DNA from: Chlorocebus sabaeus
Taxonomy: Eukaryota; Chordata; Mammalia; Primates; Cercopithecidae
Direction: 5' to 3'
Assembly: GCF_047675955.1 (NCBI RefSeq)
Contig: NW_027327630.1
Span: forward strand, 186,001 to 250,000
Length of the DNA stretch: 64,000 nt
Shown: one piece after another, positions 62,022-64,000 of the stretch
Numbering within the stretch: the stretch's first letter is position 1
How the letters are laid out: each line of letters begins with the position of its first letter
Translations under genes and position numbers: made by a program
The notes under the pieces: model-generated
The model's input: the letters and a program-made list of their open reading frames with translations, nothing else
What the model was told of the DNA's origin: nothing
Database searches by the model: none

Positions 62022-64000
62022 TCACTTTGCAAATTCCACAAGAACAGTCTTAGCGAAAGGCTTTTTGAGTGGAAAGCTGTCACTCTGGTGACGAATTAAC
62101 AGAACACAAAGCAGTTTCTCAGAAAGCTTCTTTTCAGTTTTTGTCTTAGGATACTTCCTTTTTCACCGTAGCCCTCTATGGGCTTCCAAATATCACTTTG
62201 CATATTCCAAAAGAACAGCCTTAGTGATCGGCTTCATAATAGGAAAGCTGTAACTCTGTGAGATTAATTAAAGGAACACAAAGCAGTTTCTCAGAAAGGC
62301 TCTTTCCAGTTTTTAGCGGAAGATATTTCCTTTTTCACCATAGTCCACTATGGGCTTCAAAATATCACTTTGAAAATTCCACAAGAACATTCTTAGTGAA
62401 CGGCCTCTTGAGGGGAAATCTGTAACTGTCTGAGATGAATTAACAGAACACAAAGCAGTATCTCAGAAATCTTCTTTCCAGTTTTTAACGAAAGATATTT
62501 CCTTTTTCACCAAAGTCCTCTATGGGATTACAAATATCAGTTTGCAAATTACACAACAACAGTCTTAGTGAAGGGCTTCTTGAGGGGAAAGCTGTAACAC
62601 TGTGAGATGAACTAACACAACACAAAGCAGTTTCTCAGACAGCTTCTTTTCGGTGTTTATCTTAGGATATTTCCATTTTCAAAATAGCCCTCTATGGGCT
62701 TCCAAGTATCACTTTGCAAATTCCACAAGAACAGTCTTATAGAAAGGCTTCTTGAGGGGAAAGCTGTAACTCGGTGAGATGTATTAACAGAACACACGGC
62801 AGTTTCTCAGAAAGCTTCTTTCCAGTTTTTAACGGAAGTTATTTCCCTTTTCACCATAGCCCTCCATGGGCTTCCAAATATCACTTTGCAAATTCCAGAA
62901 GAACAGTCTTAGCGAAAGGCTTCTGAAGGGGAAATCTGTAACTCTGTGAGTTGAATTAACAGAACACAAAGCAGTTTCTCACAAATCTTCTTTCCAGTTT
63001 TTAACGGAAGTTAGTTCCTTTTTCACCATAGTCCTCTATGGGCTTCCAAATATGACTTTGCAAATTCCACAAGAACAGTCTTAGCGAAAGGCTTCTTGAG
63101 GGGGGAAGCTGTAACTCTGTGAGATGAATTAACAGAACACAAAGCAGTCTCTCAGAAAGCTTCTTTCCAGTATTTAACTGAAGATATTTCCTTTTTCACT
63201 ATAGCCCTCTATGGGCTTCCAAATATCACTTTGGAAATCCCACAAGAACAGTCTTAGCGAAAGGCTTCTTGAGAGAAAAGCTGTACCTCGGTGATATGTA
63301 CTAACAGAACGCACCGCATTTTCTCAGAATGGTTCTTTCCAGTTTTTAACGGAAGATATTTCCTTTTTCACCTTAGCCCTCTATGGGCTTCCAAATATCA
63401 CTTTGCAAATTTCACAAAACAGTCTTAGTTAACGGCTTCTTGAGGGGAAAGCTGTAACTCTGTGAGTGAACTAACAAAACACAAAACAGCTTTCCATACA
63501 GCTTCTTTTCGGTTTTTATCTTAGGATATTTCCATTTTCACCATAGCCTACTATGGGCATCGAAATATCACTTTGGAAATTCCACAAAAACAGTCTTAGC
63601 GGAAGGATTCTTGAGGCAAAAGCAGTAACTCTTTGAGATGAATTAACAGAACACAAAGCAGTTTCTCAGAAAGCTTCTTCTCAGTTTTTAACTGAAGGTA
63701 TTTCCTTTTTCACCATAGCCCTCTATGGGCTTCAAAATATCACTTTGTAAATTCCACAAGAACAGCCTTAGGGAAAGGCTTCCTGAGGTAAAAGAGTAAC
63801 TGTGAGTTGAATTAACAGAACACAAAGCAGTTTCTCAGAAAGCTTCTTTTCGGATTTTATCTTACTATATTTCCTTTTTCAACATAGCCCTCTATGGTCT
63901 TCTAAATATCACTTTGCAAATTACACAAGAACAGTCTTTGTGAAAGACTTCTTGAGGGGAAAGCTGTAACTCTCTGAGATGAATTAACAGAACACAAAGC
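62022..64000 (-). repeat. HOR unit copy 3, longer variant, cut by window end
   Basis: It follows copy 2 at a 2,403-bp offset until about 63,710. One extra monomer of 169 bp follows, after which the match resumes at an offset of 2,572 bp (AGTCTTTGTG at 61,361 and 63,933). The complete unit would be about 2,572 bp, or 15 monomers, and continues past the window. Confidence 0.9.
63711..63879 (-). repeat. Extra monomer that distinguishes the 15-mer variant
   Basis: This 169-bp monomer (GGGCTTCAAAATATCAC, then TTCCTGAGGTAAAAGAG) is missing from HOR copies 1 and 2 but has a close relative at about 52,211-52,380 in the template region. The longer form is therefore probably ancestral and the 14-mer derived by deletion of one monomer. 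Confidence 0.8.

Larger units (their letters stand above)
1..64000 (-). repeat. Alpha-satellite array, about 370 head-to-tail monomers
   Basis: The window is built from a 171-172 bp unit repeated end to end, interrupted only by one Alu present in two duplicated copies. Read on the minus strand, the unit matches the Old World monkey-type alpha-satellite consensus. Shared blocks include TTCTGTTAATTCATCTCAC, AAGAAGCCTTTCGCTAAG and GAAGCCCATAGAGGGCTATG. All monomers face the same way; I saw no inversion. Most keep an AAGCTT (HindIII) site near the unit end, the site that gives the classical 172-bp ladder in African green monkey DNA. Alpha satellite is the main DNA of primate centromeres and can nucleate CENP-A chromatin. 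Whether this stretch is active centromere or flanking pericentromere cannot be read from sequence. Divergence between neighbouring monomers outside the HOR arrays suggests flanking or older material. Confidence 0.97.

Noticed and set aside
1..64000. CRISPR-like regular repetition
   Set aside because: The period is about 171 bp with no alternation of identical short repeats and unique spacers. It is satellite DNA.
1..64000. Inverted monomer blocks or strand switches
   Set aside because: Every monomer read has the same orientation on both sides of all junctions.

Overview
The whole window is alpha-satellite DNA, the roughly 171-172 bp tandem repeat of primate centromeres and pericentromeres. 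There are about 370 head-to-tail monomers, all in one orientation; the usual published consensus reads on the minus strand. The only other sequence seen is one Alu insertion, which is present twice because its surroundings are duplicated. I find no protein-coding gene, tRNA, rRNA, CRISPR array or bacterial feature. Open frames of 60-100 codons are chance readings of the satellite or the Alu. The monomers resemble the Old World monkey-type consensus (as in African green monkey) more than the modern human higher-order-repeat (HOR) consensus. The Alu belongs to the Y group, with a 12-bp deletion like that of the Yd lineage. This points to a catarrhine primate: an Old World monkey, or an old alpha-satellite layer of an ape or human. 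Species cannot be fixed from this sequence alone.

Layout. (1) 1-10,631 recurs at 17,707-28,337 with an offset of exactly 17,706 bp, no indel seen and one substitution found. Both copies carry the same Alu (9,112-9,415 and 26,818-27,121). The pattern fits a tandem duplication with its junction at 10,631/10,632. (2) 10,632-17,706 and 28,338-32,010 are divergent monomers without a short HOR period. (3) 32,011-32,696 is a tandemly doubled dimer (2 x 343 bp). (4) 32,714-40,269 is a young HOR of exactly four 1,889-bp (11-monomer) units. (5) 40,294-50,320 is divergent monomeric satellite. (6) 50,321-57,215 is mixed satellite holding the apparent template of the next array and a 1,714-bp-offset duplication. 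(7) 57,216-64,000 is a second HOR with a 2,403-bp (14-monomer) unit. It runs off the window, and its third copy has one extra 169-bp monomer.

Most monomers carry a match to the pJ-alpha (A-type) box TTCCTTTTYCACCRTAG; no CENP-B box was noticed. The pJ-alpha box overlaps a small dyad (CCATAG...CTATGG). Monomer subtypes recur in a fixed order across the window, suggesting an older multimeric organisation beneath the parts that look monomeric. Three separate local amplifications (17.7 kb, 1.9 kb and 2.4 kb periods) lie within 64 kb. All coordinates and comparisons were made by eye, so percent identities are not given.
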